Source: Oikopleura dioica | Taxonomy: Eukaryota > Chordata > Appendicularia > Copelata > Oikopleuridae | Assembly (NCBI GenBank): GCA_907165135.1 | Contig: OU015566.1 | Span: 7,424,157-7,488,156, forward strand | Direction: 5' to 3' | Length of the DNA stretch: 64,000 nt | In this document: positions 44,973 through 56,517 of the stretch, piece after piece | How the letters are laid out: the number at the start of each line of letters is the position of its first letter | Position numbering within the stretch: position 1 is the first letter of the stretch | Program-made: the position numbers and the translations under genes | Notes under the pieces: generated by a model | Database searches by the model: none | The model's input: the letters and a program-made list of their open reading frames with translations, nothing else | Told to the model about the DNA's origin: nothing

Positions 44973-47160
44973 ATGGATCCCTTAGACTTCGACTCTATGA
45001 ATAAAGAGCCTACTCCAACTTACGCAGCTCCACCGCCTCAGCAACCGACTTTTCAGACGCCAACGAGTCATCGTTTGCCAAACAGAAGGCCTTCCTTCAA
45101 TTCTCAACCAAATCAACAAGAACAATTTACAAATGACGGTAAATAAGCTCTTATCTTCTAAAATCCAGTATCTTTCAAAGAACGCCAAATCTTCTAGAGT
45201 AAAATCTTTTTCCATCAAACTGTCTCTAGAGCCAAGAAAGCGCAGCTTATTTTTGAAGCAAATTGATAAAAATAAAATAGAGAAAGTGAATGGACAAGCC
45301 CCTGCCATCATGCATCTTCAGCTTGGAAGAACTAAAATCAAAAGGAAGCGCCGCCAGAAATGGTTGGCAAAACCGCACAGCTCTCGCTCCCGAAGAACGA
45401 AATGAGTACATGGATATGATGCGAAAAGGACGTCCATACTCTCAAATCCGGGAGCTTTACGAAAGCAGACACAATAAGAAACTCGCGCCGTCAACGATTC
45501 ACAACTGGCGAGTCAAGATAAGAAACGAGGAGATTAGAGAGCGCACTGGACGAAGAAGAGAACTTGAATCAGGAAATATAACAGGCAGTCCCGTTCGAAA
45601 ACGAATGACAGCGGAAGAATATGAGCCAGAATATATTGTGCCGATCGAATTTCCACCTGAAGAACCAGAAGACTCCCCTGGTATCTTAACTCAACAAGAA
45701 CGTCAAAAAGTGTCCGTCAACCGGCGAAACTCTATTGCTGAAGACTACAGATACTCGTCATTACAGCCGTCTGAAGATTTGATACGAAAAAGGTCAGCTT
45801 CAACTGTCACTAGGAAGGATCACTTCCAGCGACTGGGAGATATGAAAACATCTTCTCATCGCACCAGCGGTTTATATTCTGTCGGAAACAAGAAAAATGG
45901 ACTAGACTCGGGACAATCAGGAGGCCTTCTTTTCACTCCTTCTCGAAAACCAGCCGCTCCAGTAATCAAAATCGACTTGACTGGAATCCAAATTCAACAA
46001 GAACGCCCAAAAGTCGCGGCCAATCGCCGAAACTCAATCGCCGAGGACTACCGATACTTGTCATTACAGCCGCCTGAAGATCTCATACGAAGAAGATCAG
46101 CGTCCACTTCGACGAGGAAGGATCACTTCCCGCGACTGGAAACTATCAACGAATCTTTCCATCGGCCTAATAGCTTGAATTCGAAGGAAAATGAGCTCAA
46201 ATTTGGACAATCAGGAGGCCTCTTATTAGCTCCACCTCGAAGACAATCTGCCCCAGAGAACAAATCTCATGAGATCGAAAGTAAGGCAGCTTTTGGTGTT
46301 CTTTGGAAGATACTCTTTAATACTTAGTCCTCAATAAGGACTCCTCTTTCTTACCAATAAACATATTTAGATGTGGGTTACCAAGCAGAAGGGCCATCAT
46401 CAGAATCAACAAGAGAGGACATTCAGCAATTCAGTAACAATCAACAAGCGAACGAAGTTCAATACATCCAAGATGATACGAACCAAGAAGGTAAATACCG
46501 TGTTTTCGTGAATAATAATTATACCGCTTCAGCAGATCAGGATAACTACAGTGAAGAAGCTGGGCCTTCACGACTCCCCGAAGAAGCACCAGAAGAAGTT
46601 CAAGAATCAGGCGATGATCAAGAAGCCGACTCTAGCTGTCGACTTGACAATACTCTAATGATAAAAGCTGCTGTAATTGGTGACAATGATAAGGACAAGA
46701 AAAAGCGAAGAAGAGAGCTGATGGACTACGATGATAGGCAGAGGACTATCAAACTGATAAACAACTTTTCTGAGGAGCAGATCAATAGGCAAGTCATAAT
46801 CCATCGACTTTGAAGTTAAACTTATCAACCGTAGATACGAGATGTACCGAAGAAGTTGCTTCCAGAAAAACCAGATCAAGCGACTCATGACCATGACAAC
46901 TCCATGTACGGTGCATCAGCATGTGAGCATAGCTGTCGCAGGAATCGCCAAAGTTTTTGTTGGTGAACTCGTCGAAGAAGCACTCAAAGTCGCGGATAAC
47001 CAAAATCACAAAGGTAGCGATATATTCCACAAATTTCGACGTCTAACATTTTCTAGGACCGCTTTTGCCAAGCCACATCAGAGAATCTGTTCGCAGATTA
47101 GGTCACGTCCCTGGGAGCCATCTGCACGATAAGAAACGCAAAAAAGCCAGGCTTTTTTGA
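44973..47160 (+). CDS. TAF11: TAF11 (TFIID subunit) with large N-terminal extension
   Basis: Exons 44973-45138, 45345-46280 (start uncertain), 46371-46490, 46533-46788, 46835-47013, 47057-47160 give about 586 residues. Human TAF11 is about 211. The histone-fold end ([20 protein letters not shown], then [15 protein letters not shown] and [10 protein letters not shown]) is clear TAF11, the partner of TAF13 in TFIID. The extension begins Pro/Gln-rich and then carries a helix-turn-helix-like block ([20 protein letters not shown]). It also has two tandem copies of a 101-residue repeat (45692-45994 and 45995-46290, marked [12 protein letters not shown]) and an acidic region. Intron 46789-46834 uses a GC donor (AG|GCAAGT). 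The extension might instead be a separate cistron, but all joins keep frame. Confidence 0.82.
45692..46290 (+). repeat. Tandem coding duplication inside TAF11 extension
   Basis: Two about 303-bp copies encode [20 protein letters not shown] and later RSAST...TRKDHFxRL and GQSGGLL. Synonymous and non-synonymous differences are scattered, so it is an older duplication. Confidence 0.85.
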
Positions 47161-47353
47161 CGCAATTTTGTCCTTTTCACAGCCATCATTACTGTCAAGT
47201 TAACAAATAAATGTAAAAATTCATTCAAAAAAAGCTTCAACACAAAGAATTTATTTCGACCATTAGTTAGCGGTCTCACAGGGTGGTTTGAGTTAAGGAT
47301 CCGAATTCGCAGTTGATGTAGTAAAGATAGGTAAGAGAAAGAGAGTGGTTGGT

Positions 47354-48590
47354 TTACTGGAGGGACATCATGTCGTTGAGGGTCTTGTCAAGCTTCTCAG
47401 AGATCTCTCGGAAGTTGAGCTTCTCCTGGTAGAGAGAGTTGATCAAGTCATCGATGGTGGATTCGAGCTTGTCGACGGATCGTTCGGCGAATTCAGCTCG
47501 GGTATCGGCAAGTTTGAACTCTTCCTGGAGATCCTTGACCTTGGTTTCGTACTCGTCTTCCTTGACGGAGTTGTCGGCGACGATCTGGTCCATGTCTCGC
47601 ACCTTATCCTGGAGTTGTCGAAGCTCGTCTTCGGTAGATCGGCCCTTGCCCTCGAATTCCTCAGCTCGCTCGATGATTCGCTCGAGATCGTTGGAGACAA
47701 TCTTCAACTTTCGCTCGGACTCTTCGTACTTGTGGTTGGAGCTCGTAGCAATCTGTCGAGCTTCCTCGAGCTGAGCTTCCATCTGCTCAGCGGCTTCTTC
47801 GTTCTGGAAGGACTGCTGCTCAGCAAGTCGCTTGCCTTCCTCGTTTTCGTTGAAAGCCTAGATTGCAAAATTATGTTTGCTGTTTGTGCAAGATTTGAAT
47901 CTCAAACAGAGACTTTCCCTTGCGCTCTTTCTCTATCTGAGAGCTCTCATTATATCTTTATCGAAGATACGAGACGTCAATAATTACGCTTATCGAGAGT
48001 CTTTCAGCCGAGCACTGAACCTATAAAACCGGCAATGATAGCTATCCTCGCATCAGTTCAGAAAGACAGAGAAAGTTTCAATAAAGATCGAGTTTTTGTT
48101 GAAAAAGGGTCTCGTTTCAATCCGCTATGAAAAATATCGGCAAAATTCGACCCTCGATCAACCTCGACGCATTCGACTTTCTTATTTTACCTTTTCAATG
48201 GTGGCAATCTTTTCCAAGTTCTCGTTGAGTCGAGTAGTGGCTCGGCTGGTTTCTTCCTCCAAGAGGGCGATTCGTCGCTTGAGAGCACCGACCTGCAACT
48301 CGGCATCGACGACTTCCTTGTCGATGATTTCAAGCTTGTCCTGGGTGGTCTTGTGGGTAGAAATAGTCTCATCGAGCTGAAAACCCGATGTTACTCCCTG
48401 ATGACCCTTTTACTTCTATTACCTGATCCTCGGTCTTGGCGATGGCTCGCTGAACCTTGTCGACTTCCTTTTCGAATCGAGCGAGCTCAGACTCGAACTG
48501 GGCGCAGATGGTCTCAGACTCGTTAGCTCGGCTGACGGCTTCGTCCTTCTCCTTGAGGAGGCAGTCCATCTTATGCTTGATCGATTCCAT
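47354..48590 (-). CDS. TPM: Tropomyosin
   Basis: Exons (minus) 48590-48423, 48376-48191, 47857-47354 give 285 residues, against 284 for standard long tropomyosin. It starts MESIKHKMDCLLKEKDEA and keeps a heptad coiled coil throughout, including RAEFAERSVDKLESTIDDL near the C-terminus, and ends LNDMMSLQ. It binds along actin filaments and regulates myosin access. The second intron (47858-48190) is long for this window (333 nt) and contains a CCTATAAAAC box on the opposite strand, so internal regulatory sequence is possible. It is convergent with the TAF11 gene, with stops about 190 bases apart. Confidence 0.95.
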
Positions 48591-49136
48591 CTTTCAAGGG
48601 TTTTTTCTTCTTTTCTTGACAAGAAAAAAAAATAAAAAAGGTACTCGCTGTAAATGCGGATCCTCAAACTGAAGCAAAAGGAGCAGGAGTAGGAGAGGGC
48701 CAGGCACGCTGATAAGCTCCCAGTAGGTGATTTAGCAGTGCATTCGTCCACACTTAGATACGCCGCCTGTCAGCAACGGGGAAGGTGACTAAGTCAGCTG
48801 GCAAAAAATAACTATGCATCGGGAAGTATCTTTCAACAAGGTGATTAAAAATGATCTGGTAAAGAAGAAAACGAGGCACATAGTTTAGTCATTTGAGCAC
48901 ATCTACGGGACTACCGTATATAAATTACGATTGTATTTGAGGATCCGAATGGGATAAAGGGGGTCTAGCTGCTAGGGTTAATCCTTTTAAAATTCGCAAG
49001 AGACGCATGACGCCAATCTTTTGGACAACACTTTTCCATTTCTTGATTGACTTCTTCAGTCCATCTTTTCCAATACGCCCTTTTCTTCCATACTTTTCCC
49101 TGGCGGACGAAATGCTCGTCGTTTTATGATTTTCTA
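48591..49136. other. Upstream region of tropomyosin and of next plus gene
   Basis: No gene seen. A GTAC-type donor-like site near 48640 could mark a 5'-UTR intron of tropomyosin. The rest is presumed promoter sequence. Confidence 0.35.
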
Positions 49137-49988
49137 TGAACGAGTGGATAAATACCACAGAGCCGTGTCGTCAGCTCTTCGAAGAGATCGTCTACCCGCA
49201 AAGAAACCGTATAATCGCCCTCGGCCTTCTCGACTTCTGACAGGATAATGTACCCTAAGGCCGTAATTGCGCGATTTTCTAAATTGACAAGCTAATCGCT
49301 CAACAAATTGAAAATCGATTATCTCGGTGAGAAAGTGCTCTAGAATTTTGACAAATTGCCCAAGCGTAAAAATATTCAAGAGGCACTACTTTGTGAATAC
49401 GGTATAAAGTTGCTCGGCACCGGAAAGGTTTCTGAATTACTGTCACGCTACTCTTTGGACGCTTTTTATCTCAATCTGCGTTATTTTTCTTTGCTTGCGT
49501 ACGTATTATTCCAGCTTACAGGAGTCAATCTGTTGTAGTTTTATTTTGCTGCTACAGATGTCGTGGAAGAGCGAAAACCCTTGTTTCTGACGTTGCGCTG
49601 GAAATTCAACAACGACAAAGATTTCAGCCACGGGTTTTCATCGATCATTTCATCAGCAGAGTCATCAGTTTTTCAAGATTTTCATGAAAGCCCGAACTAA
49701 GAGCCAGGGACTATCAGAAGGTTTTATCAATAACGCTCTACTGAACACTGCTCTCTTCGCCCAACAATTGCACCAGAAAACAGTCAACGATCAATATATT
49801 TTCCGTCCATTTCGATCGTTGTTGATTGCAAAAAGTTGCCGCTCGATGAAGCCCTTTTGGCTAATACGGAGCAATATCTTCGTGGCGGGAACACCCAAAT
49901 GATGACTCGAAGGGGAACTAGAGCCCTTCCTGTTTCGCACTCTGGCTCAAGAATTGCGGTCCCTGAACGAACGGCCTTTGATTTATGA
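49137..49988 (+). CDS. Unidentified multi-exon protein
   Basis: Well-joined exons 49344-49401, 49558-49660, 49704-49782 and 49836-49988 read in frame to a stop at 49986. They include KRKNIQEALLCEYDVVEE, KPLFLTLRWKFNNDKDFS, GFINNALLNTALFAQQL and a basic tail (GNTQMMTRRGTRALP). A preceding exon from the ATG at 49137 (MNEWINTTEPCRQLFEE) connects only if a GA-AG intron (CTC|GAC...CTCTAG) is used, so the N-terminus is uncertain. There is no signal peptide and I cannot name the family. The minus strand is also open over 49134-49260, which adds doubt to the first exon. Confidence 0.45.
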
Positions 49989-50611
49989 ATACCCTCATAT
50001 GCGTTTTGATTTTTGAGGCCGTGGAAAAAGTAGAGGGACGATTATCAAAATGCAGCTTGGCATCGACCCGGCTGGACTCTTGCGAAGAGTGACATCAACA
50101 ACGACTCCTATTTTGCGTTATTTTCTTGAATAAATTGATCAACTAAATATTGCCCCTGTTTGTGGAAATTCATGAATACTGACATGTTTACAGCCTGAAC
50201 TCGATGCAGCTGAACTGAGAACTCCTGAGTCCCCAATTTTCTCGCAGATTATTTGGCATTTTTAGATTTTCCACTTGAGCGCCAATCGCGCCAAGATCTA
50301 CCACCAGCATGTCGCTTCGGAAATAAGCAAACTCAAAATGGCATGACGACTGCTGAAACTGCTCATGCGGCACAAACACTTTCGCCCTAGAAAAGGAATT
50401 GAAAACGAAGGCTCCCTTTTCATCCTCTACTTTGCATGCTCTTTGTACTGAAATTTTGCCGATTTAGTGAGCCTTCATCGTATACTTTATTGAAAATTTT
50501 CAAGAACAGACTACATTTTTTTCAGCATTATTTATTAATAAATGAGATTTCTCTGATTAACAAAGAGGTATTTTATTAGAGTTAACACAAGTATTGGTTC
50601 ATTTTATTATT
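49989..50611. other. Unresolved coding potential on both strands
   Basis: Plus strand: an ATG at 50051 (MQLGIDPAGLLRR) splices in phase to PELDAAELRTPESPIFS near 50192, and a further possible exon follows a good acceptor at about 50269. Minus strand: 50450-50188 is open and ends at a stop (VFVPHEQFQQSSCHFEFAYF). Both cannot easily be right and neither has a recognisable domain. Confidence 0.25.
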
Positions 50612-50836
50612 TTAATAGAATCGGTTGGTTCTCTTGACCTCCGTGCTCATCGATGCATAAAGTAAATGGAGCTTCCCTTGCAAGTTGTCGGCTAAACTAT
50701 CGGTGGTGTTTTTGCGCTTCGGTGGTGTTCGAATCGCCTTTGCCGCTGGGCAGGAAGGGATGGCTCGGCCAACCAGTGGGTAGGTGTCTATCGTGGAGGT
50801 GCGGGTGTTCGGTGTCGGCCCGAAGCTCTCCGACAT
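50612..50836 (-). CDS. Small Ser/Thr/Pro-rich hypothetical protein
   Basis: A single-exon frame of 74 residues (MSESFGPTPNTRTSTIDTY, TPPKRKNTTDSL, ending STEVKRTNRFY). It is basic with a TPPKRK patch that could act as a nuclear localisation or phosphorylation site. There is no known domain. The ATG context offers no clear splice or trans-splice acceptor. Confidence 0.4.
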   Translation of the reverse strand: MSESFGPTPNTRTSTIDTYPLVGRAIPSCPAAKAIRTPPKRKNTTDSLADNLQGKLHLLYASMSTEVKRTNRFY

Positions 50837-51637
50837 TACCTTGACGCTACACAACGAATAACCAAACCAACCCCGAAGGCTACCAACACCCCAAGGCAGC
50901 TAGAGGTAAGAGACGACGAGAGAATCTCCTGAAAGCCCCAAATCGTTTATCCAGGCCTCCAGGGGTTCCCCTCTAAGGCTGGACTTACGTCTATCAAATC
51001 AGTCTATCGGTAACTTCCTCAAGGGGCCATATTTTATGGGGCGCTCGGTAACAGTCGCAAATTTTCTGCTAAAAATGTAATTTTTAAATCTTACAATATT
51101 GAAGTTTTCATTGTTTTCTCGAGCTTTTTCTTTAAATTTCATGAGCAATTTAATGTTCTTACAGGTTATTTTCAATTTGTTTTCAAAATTTTCACCTAAA
51201 ATAAGAAATAATTGCCTATCTGAGCTCTTTTTCAACGAAGAAAAGCTTTATTTTGAGCAAAAAATATTAAAGAATGAGCTTCTTTGATTTTGGAAAAGCG
51301 AATTTATCGAAAAAAATAGTCGAAAGAACTTCTAAAAGGCACTCTTCACCTCCACCCCTTGAAATCGGAGAGCCTTCGGTTTTAGAACCTTTGCCATTTC
51401 GAGGCCATCCCCTTATCAACCTTCGATGATCGACCTAGATACGGAAGCTAAGCCCAGTCGCCAGGCATCGGCGTTGGAAAACCGATTGCACCTGCCTTTG
51501 AAAACTCGGTCCAGCGCGGAAATAGCACCCGCTAGCGGCGCTGCTCGCGGCAAATTCTAGCTAAAAATTCGCAATTTTTCCACCCCCAGGCAAACATTCT
51601 AGCGATAGCGCAACTTTTTGAGAAGTTCTAGAAAACC
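50837..51637. other. Intergenic region upstream of TFAP2
   Basis: No gene seen. AT-rich sequence with a short GC-richer stretch near 51480-51545. Confidence 0.4.
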
Positions 51638-54600
51638 ATGACACTCATGGAATTGAATGAAAATGTTCAGCAACTCAGCAATCAAAACTCGCAAAACATT
51701 CCCGGTATGGATCAGCAGCAGCAGCGGATCGGAACAAAACGAGAGAGAGTCGATGTCGTTATGAAAGAGAACGATGGGCAGGACCAGAATCAACAAGTTG
51801 TTCAACAGGAAAAGAGGCAACGGACTGTTGTTACCACTGAAGAACAGCAGTTTCAACAAGATGCGGTTAGATATCAAGAGCTACCGGTAAGTTAGGCCCA
51901 TTTTTCTAAAGAAAAGAACGCTTTTTCACCAAATAGTCATTTTTAGCTTTCTCATTTCATTTTTTTAAGAATTTTTTTCAAAATCAAGTCGATAAATTTA
52001 TATTTTTCATGGTTCCAGCGCGTTCTTTTTGTTTTCAAAATAACTCGGCGACCTTTTAATATTTTTCGCGAGAATTTCAATCTTGTTTACTTTCAAACTC
52101 TAACAAATCTCTCAAAGAGAGACGCTTGAGCCCACCGGTTGTGACAATCTGTCATGTTCTCAACTTCGAATTTTCGAATTTCGCTTCAAAGAAAAAGAAA
52201 ATTTCTCTATTTCGCGGCGCGCCTTCTAATTCCCTCTCTCATTTGGGTCGAGTGCAATTTAGTAATAAAACACTTGAATTTGATCTTCGGCTCTTTGATC
52301 GAATAATTATGATAAAAATTGGCTTCCGGGTGGTATGCGAAAGTGCAGCTTGAACTGAACGGTCGGTCGGTCTGCTGCTCAAGGCAAAGTCGGTCGCTTG
52401 AGCTCACGGCAGAGTCGGTAATTCAGAATATAACAATTCGGCCCCGGGATAAGCGTTATTCGAATCTAGTGGATCATCATCTGCCTTCCTAATTACTACA
52501 ACCACAACTAACAACGAATTCAGGAGGGTACTGAAATCAGACAAGTCAGCGGCGATGGCCAGACCGTGCAGCTTTCAACTGGACAGCAAGGCCGCATCAT
52601 CCAGGTTGAGCTGACCAACCCAGATGGAAGCTCCAACGGCGTGCAACAAGTTCTCGTCTACGAACCCACTGGAGAGCAAGGAGAGACCAAGTAAGTTTCA
52701 TGAACAATTTCTTTACCAAAATATGTTTTACTAACAATATTCAAACATTCACTTTCATAATGGTATTAAATTTTTATTATGTACTGTTGGGGCTGACGTA
52801 TTACTAAAAACTGTAGGAGTACAAAATGTTAGGCGAATACAGTTAGGCGAATACAGTTTTGGTTGATCAATGTTACCAAAATTTACTTCTGATTCGCGGA
52901 GTGCGCAATTTCTAACATTCTTAGGCCTCTGATACACCATCATCCGGTAGTCGTACAGGGACGAGAAGCCCTTTTTATATGAGCCTACTTTCGTCCCTGT
53001 GCGATGACCGGATAGACAAAATCGTCTATTTTTACGTCCGAGGCCTAAACATTCTTGATCAACAAAAACTGTATTGGCTTAACGGTTTGGAAAATACTTT
53101 TTGACTCCTACAAAATGCGTTTGGCTCATACAGTTCTCAGCTATACGGGGACCCCTACTAATTTTTGATTTAATAAAAGTTTAATAAAAAATAATAATAA
53201 AAGTTTTACTCGTTTTTGGTAAAAAAGGATTTGACCCCGTACAGAATGATTTTGAGTGTGATTTGAGTGATTTTGAGCATCAGATTTGCACTGATTCGGT
53301 TACCGCACTGTTCTAGAAAAGTGGATTCGCTAAGGCCAGTCTTTTCCGGGCCTCGGGTCTTGCTCCGGGAAACGAGCAGCGAGTTTTGCTGTTAGCGAGG
53401 CCTTTGGGTTATTTTATCGCCGCCCGAGTGCTCGTTTTTACGATTCTCGAGCTTCAAAACAATTGGCCCATCGTTACGATTTCCCTACTTCGTTTACAGT
53501 TGATTGCCTCGCAGCATATTATCGCCCGAAGAGATTGTTTCCAGCTTCGACTTTTTTACTATTGAAAAGTTGGGCTCATTTCGAGATTTACGCGCCGCTG
53601 GCGATATCTAGAGCGATTCATTCCTTTTCACATTCTCTTTGGGAACGAGAAGAGAGACGAACGTATTTTTATCAAATTCAGTTTTTATCGAAAAAAAACG
53701 CCGCCCCGAGCGCGAACCCAAAGCGAAACCTCGAGCGAGAGTCGAGATACCACCCACTCGGCCACAAAAGCAGAAAACAACAACTAACAAATTATCGTTT
53801 TTATTCATTTTTTGCGCTTTTTGCAAGGAGAGATAAAGTTGGAATAAGAGAGATTTTTCGAAATACCGTAACAGACTAGGGTTCAGGATAATTTCCTATT
53901 CCAAGAAGACTCTTAGATCAAAAATTCGAAAATAAGAATTTCAAAAATAATAATTATTAATTTTTTCAACTGAAATTATCCTCTGAACTCGTCGTTAGAA
54001 AATGGAAACCCCTACTTCCGTACCTACAACCACAATTCCCATCAAAATCGCTCCCCAAGCAGCAATCGTAACAACTTCAGTATCAGCCCAGCCTCTAAAC
54101 ATGGACCTTACCCGTGCGGCGTACATACAGGGCGTCGCTACAGTGAAAGATGCGCCACAAGCGCTAGTGGCGAGTGTTCTCCCGACCACGAGTCTTCCCC
54201 AGCCCGTCCAGCGCGTCATCGTTCCTCTTGAAGAAAATGACGTGGCCAAGACTGAGGAAGGGGTAGAAACGGTCGCGAGTGAAATTTCTGAAGTGATAAA
54301 CGCAGTTGAAGAAGGAAAAGTTCGGAACTTTTCGAGCCATTCTTGATTTTTTTCAATGGTCGAACATTTTTGAAGGGAGATTTTCTGAACTTTTAATATC
54401 AGAAGAGGGTAAAAGAGGAGTAAAACGAACGGGGGAGGAAATCGAAAAGGACTCGCCCAAAATTTACCAAAAACGAGTGAAACTACAGCGCTTTTTTCTT
54501 GGGTATTTTCAAGTTTCTCAGTTTTCCTTTCGTAACAAAATATTTAGATATGTTGACGAAGAAGGTAACGACTACCAGCCGCCGTATTTTCCGCCCCAAG

Positions 54601-55996
54601 ATGGAAATGGCAATCAGTTTCAGTTCCAGCAGCAGTTTGCTGACGGCCAACAGTATCAACATGCTATTATGATCGGAGAAGATGGCCAACAAATCCTTAC
54701 TGTAAGTTCCCCTCCTCCCGACTTTGTCTAATCCTCTTCCAGGAAGAAGGAGGCACTAGAATCATCGTCGGAAACAACGACAACTACATCGTCACCCAAG
54801 ACGGTCTTCTCCAAACTGTCGACGGTCAACAAGTTATCATGATGAGCGAATCCATGGAAGGCAGCGACGTCGTCAACGGAGAAGAGCAGCAACAGCAAAT
54901 GCAAAACGGAACCATCCAACAAGTCGATGGCTCTGTCATCAGACGCATTCCTTCTGGCGCCATTGTTATCAAAGGCCAACGCGATGGAAAGGTACTTTTG
55001 ACTTTCAAAAAAACAGCGATAAAACGTGTTCTTTCAGCCTGATTCTCGAGGATCTTCCGATGTCAACGATCCATCAGGAGTATTTTGCCATGTTCCAGGC
55101 CGTCTCTCGCTGCTTTCCTCCACTTCAAAGTACAAAGTCACACTTGCCGAAATTCAGCGGCGCTTGTCACCTCCAGAGTGCCTCAACGCCTCTCTCCTCG
55201 GCGGCGTTCTCCGACGTGCCAAGTCCAAGGATGGCGGAAAACGACTTCGAGAGCGACTTGACAAGATCGGTCTTTCGCTCCCAGCTGGCCGAAGAAAAGC
55301 TGCAAACGTCACACTTTTGGTGAGCTAAACTTAGACCAAATTGAACAAGAGTCTAATCGATCGATTTTAGACTTCCTTGGTGGAAGGAGAAGCTGTTCAT
55401 CTTGCTAGAGATTTCGGCTACGTCTGCGAGACAGAATTTCCAGCGAAACAATTGGCAGAATACGTTTGCCGACAACACAACGATCCCGAGATTGTTCACA
55501 CGAGAAAAAATATGTGCCTCGCTACCAAGTAAGTTCTGCAAACAACGAGGAGTATCACCTCCTTCTTCCATCCTCTCAAACACTTCTCTAACCCACTCCT
55601 CTAGAAATATCGTAAAAGAGCTGCAAGATCTGCTGACACAAGACCGCTCACCAATCGGCAACACAAAACCAACCCCTGTACTGGACCAGTGCATCCAAAA
55701 ACCGCTTTCGCAATTCAGGTAAAAATCAACTCCTTTTCGACCTTGACTTACTTCGAATTGTAGCGCGATCACTCACGGATTCGGAACACCTGGAATCTGC
55801 GCCGCGCTGACCGCACTTCAGCATTATTTGACAGAAATGCTGCGGCAACACGACAAGCCCATGTCCCTTTCGTACAGCCACGATAAGCCCCAGTCTCTTT
55901 CTTATAATAAGGTTAGTTTCTCAACCCCACAACATCACTCTAACCCTTTTTTAGCAAAAAGACATGTCCAGCATCGTCAAGCACGACAAAATGTGA
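51638..55996 (+). CDS. TFAP2: TFAP2 (AP-2) transcription factor
   Basis: Nine exons (51638-51886, 52524-52690, 54548-54701, 54743-54991, 55038-55319, 55371-55528, 55605-55718, 55764-55911, 55955-55996) give 520 residues, against about 430-460 for vertebrate AP-2. The basic/helix-span-helix DNA-binding and dimerisation region is nearly identical to vertebrate AP-2: [73 protein letters not shown] and [15 protein letters not shown]. The N-terminal activation region is glutamine-rich ([17 protein letters not shown]) and lacks a clear PPxY motif. AP-2 factors act in epidermis and neural-border development. The intron 52691-54547 is long and holds an alternative first exon and a foldback sequence. 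Confidence 0.95.
52790..53150. mobile_element. Imperfect foldback sequence in TFAP2 intron
   Basis: Inverted pairs: CGAATACAGTTTTGGTTGAT (about 52848) matches the reverse complement of ATCAACAAAAACTGTATTGG (about 53058). CATCCGGTAGTCGTACAGGG (about 52942) matches the reverse complement near 53000 (CCCTGTGCGATGACCGG). Arms are interrupted, as in an old MITE or foldback element. Termini and target duplication are not clear. Confidence 0.5.
54002..54318 (+). CDS. TFAP2: Possible alternative first exon of TFAP2
   Basis: An ATG-initiated frame ([20 protein letters not shown]) continues for about 105 residues of Thr/Val/Glu-rich sequence just upstream of the shared exon at 54548. Its composition resembles an activation domain. 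No phase-compatible GT donor connects it cleanly to 54548, so a non-canonical junction or a short extra exon (54409-54480 region) would be needed. Confidence 0.4.
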
Positions 55997-56517
55997 AGCG
56001 ACCATCTTCCGAAAAAGTTCAGTCCAAAAATCCGAAATAACAAAAAAAACAAACACTTTTACTTAGATAAAAATTCACCATAAATAACTGAAAATTTCTT
56101 TCATTCACGACTTCTGCCTTATTTTCACTGTGACAAGGCTTCGATGAAAATCGTCGACCTTCAAAAAATAACCTGCCGATATAAAAAAAAAAGAATTATT
56201 TGATAATAATTGTAAATAAAACACCTAACAAAATTCTACGTTGTTATATTTTGACTCGACGAAACGTGTTTGTTTGCTGATATTTTCACGGCAAATATCA
56301 TAGAGTACTCCACGAGGAGATTCTCTTGAAGAATTTCAAGAAGAAAAATGGGAATGCAACAAAAAAGGAAAGGCTATTCAGAATAGGAGATCGTAACATC
56401 CTACGATTGATCAACGTTTCTTTTTATGTACAAAGATGGATAGAGACAGAATAGAATATTATTTTTATACTCTGTTCAAGCGTTCTCTAAAATTATCATT
56501 ATGCGGAAAACGAAAAT
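55997..56517. other. Intergenic region
   Basis: 3' flank of TFAP2 (AT-rich with polyadenylation-like AATAAA near 56215) and promoter of the next gene. TTATACTCTG at 56465 is a weak TATA-like site. Confidence 0.4.

Noticed and set aside
47345-47983. 212-residue plus-strand frame over tropomyosin
   Set aside because: It is antisense to a strongly conserved tropomyosin exon and runs into its intron; no domain or splice support.
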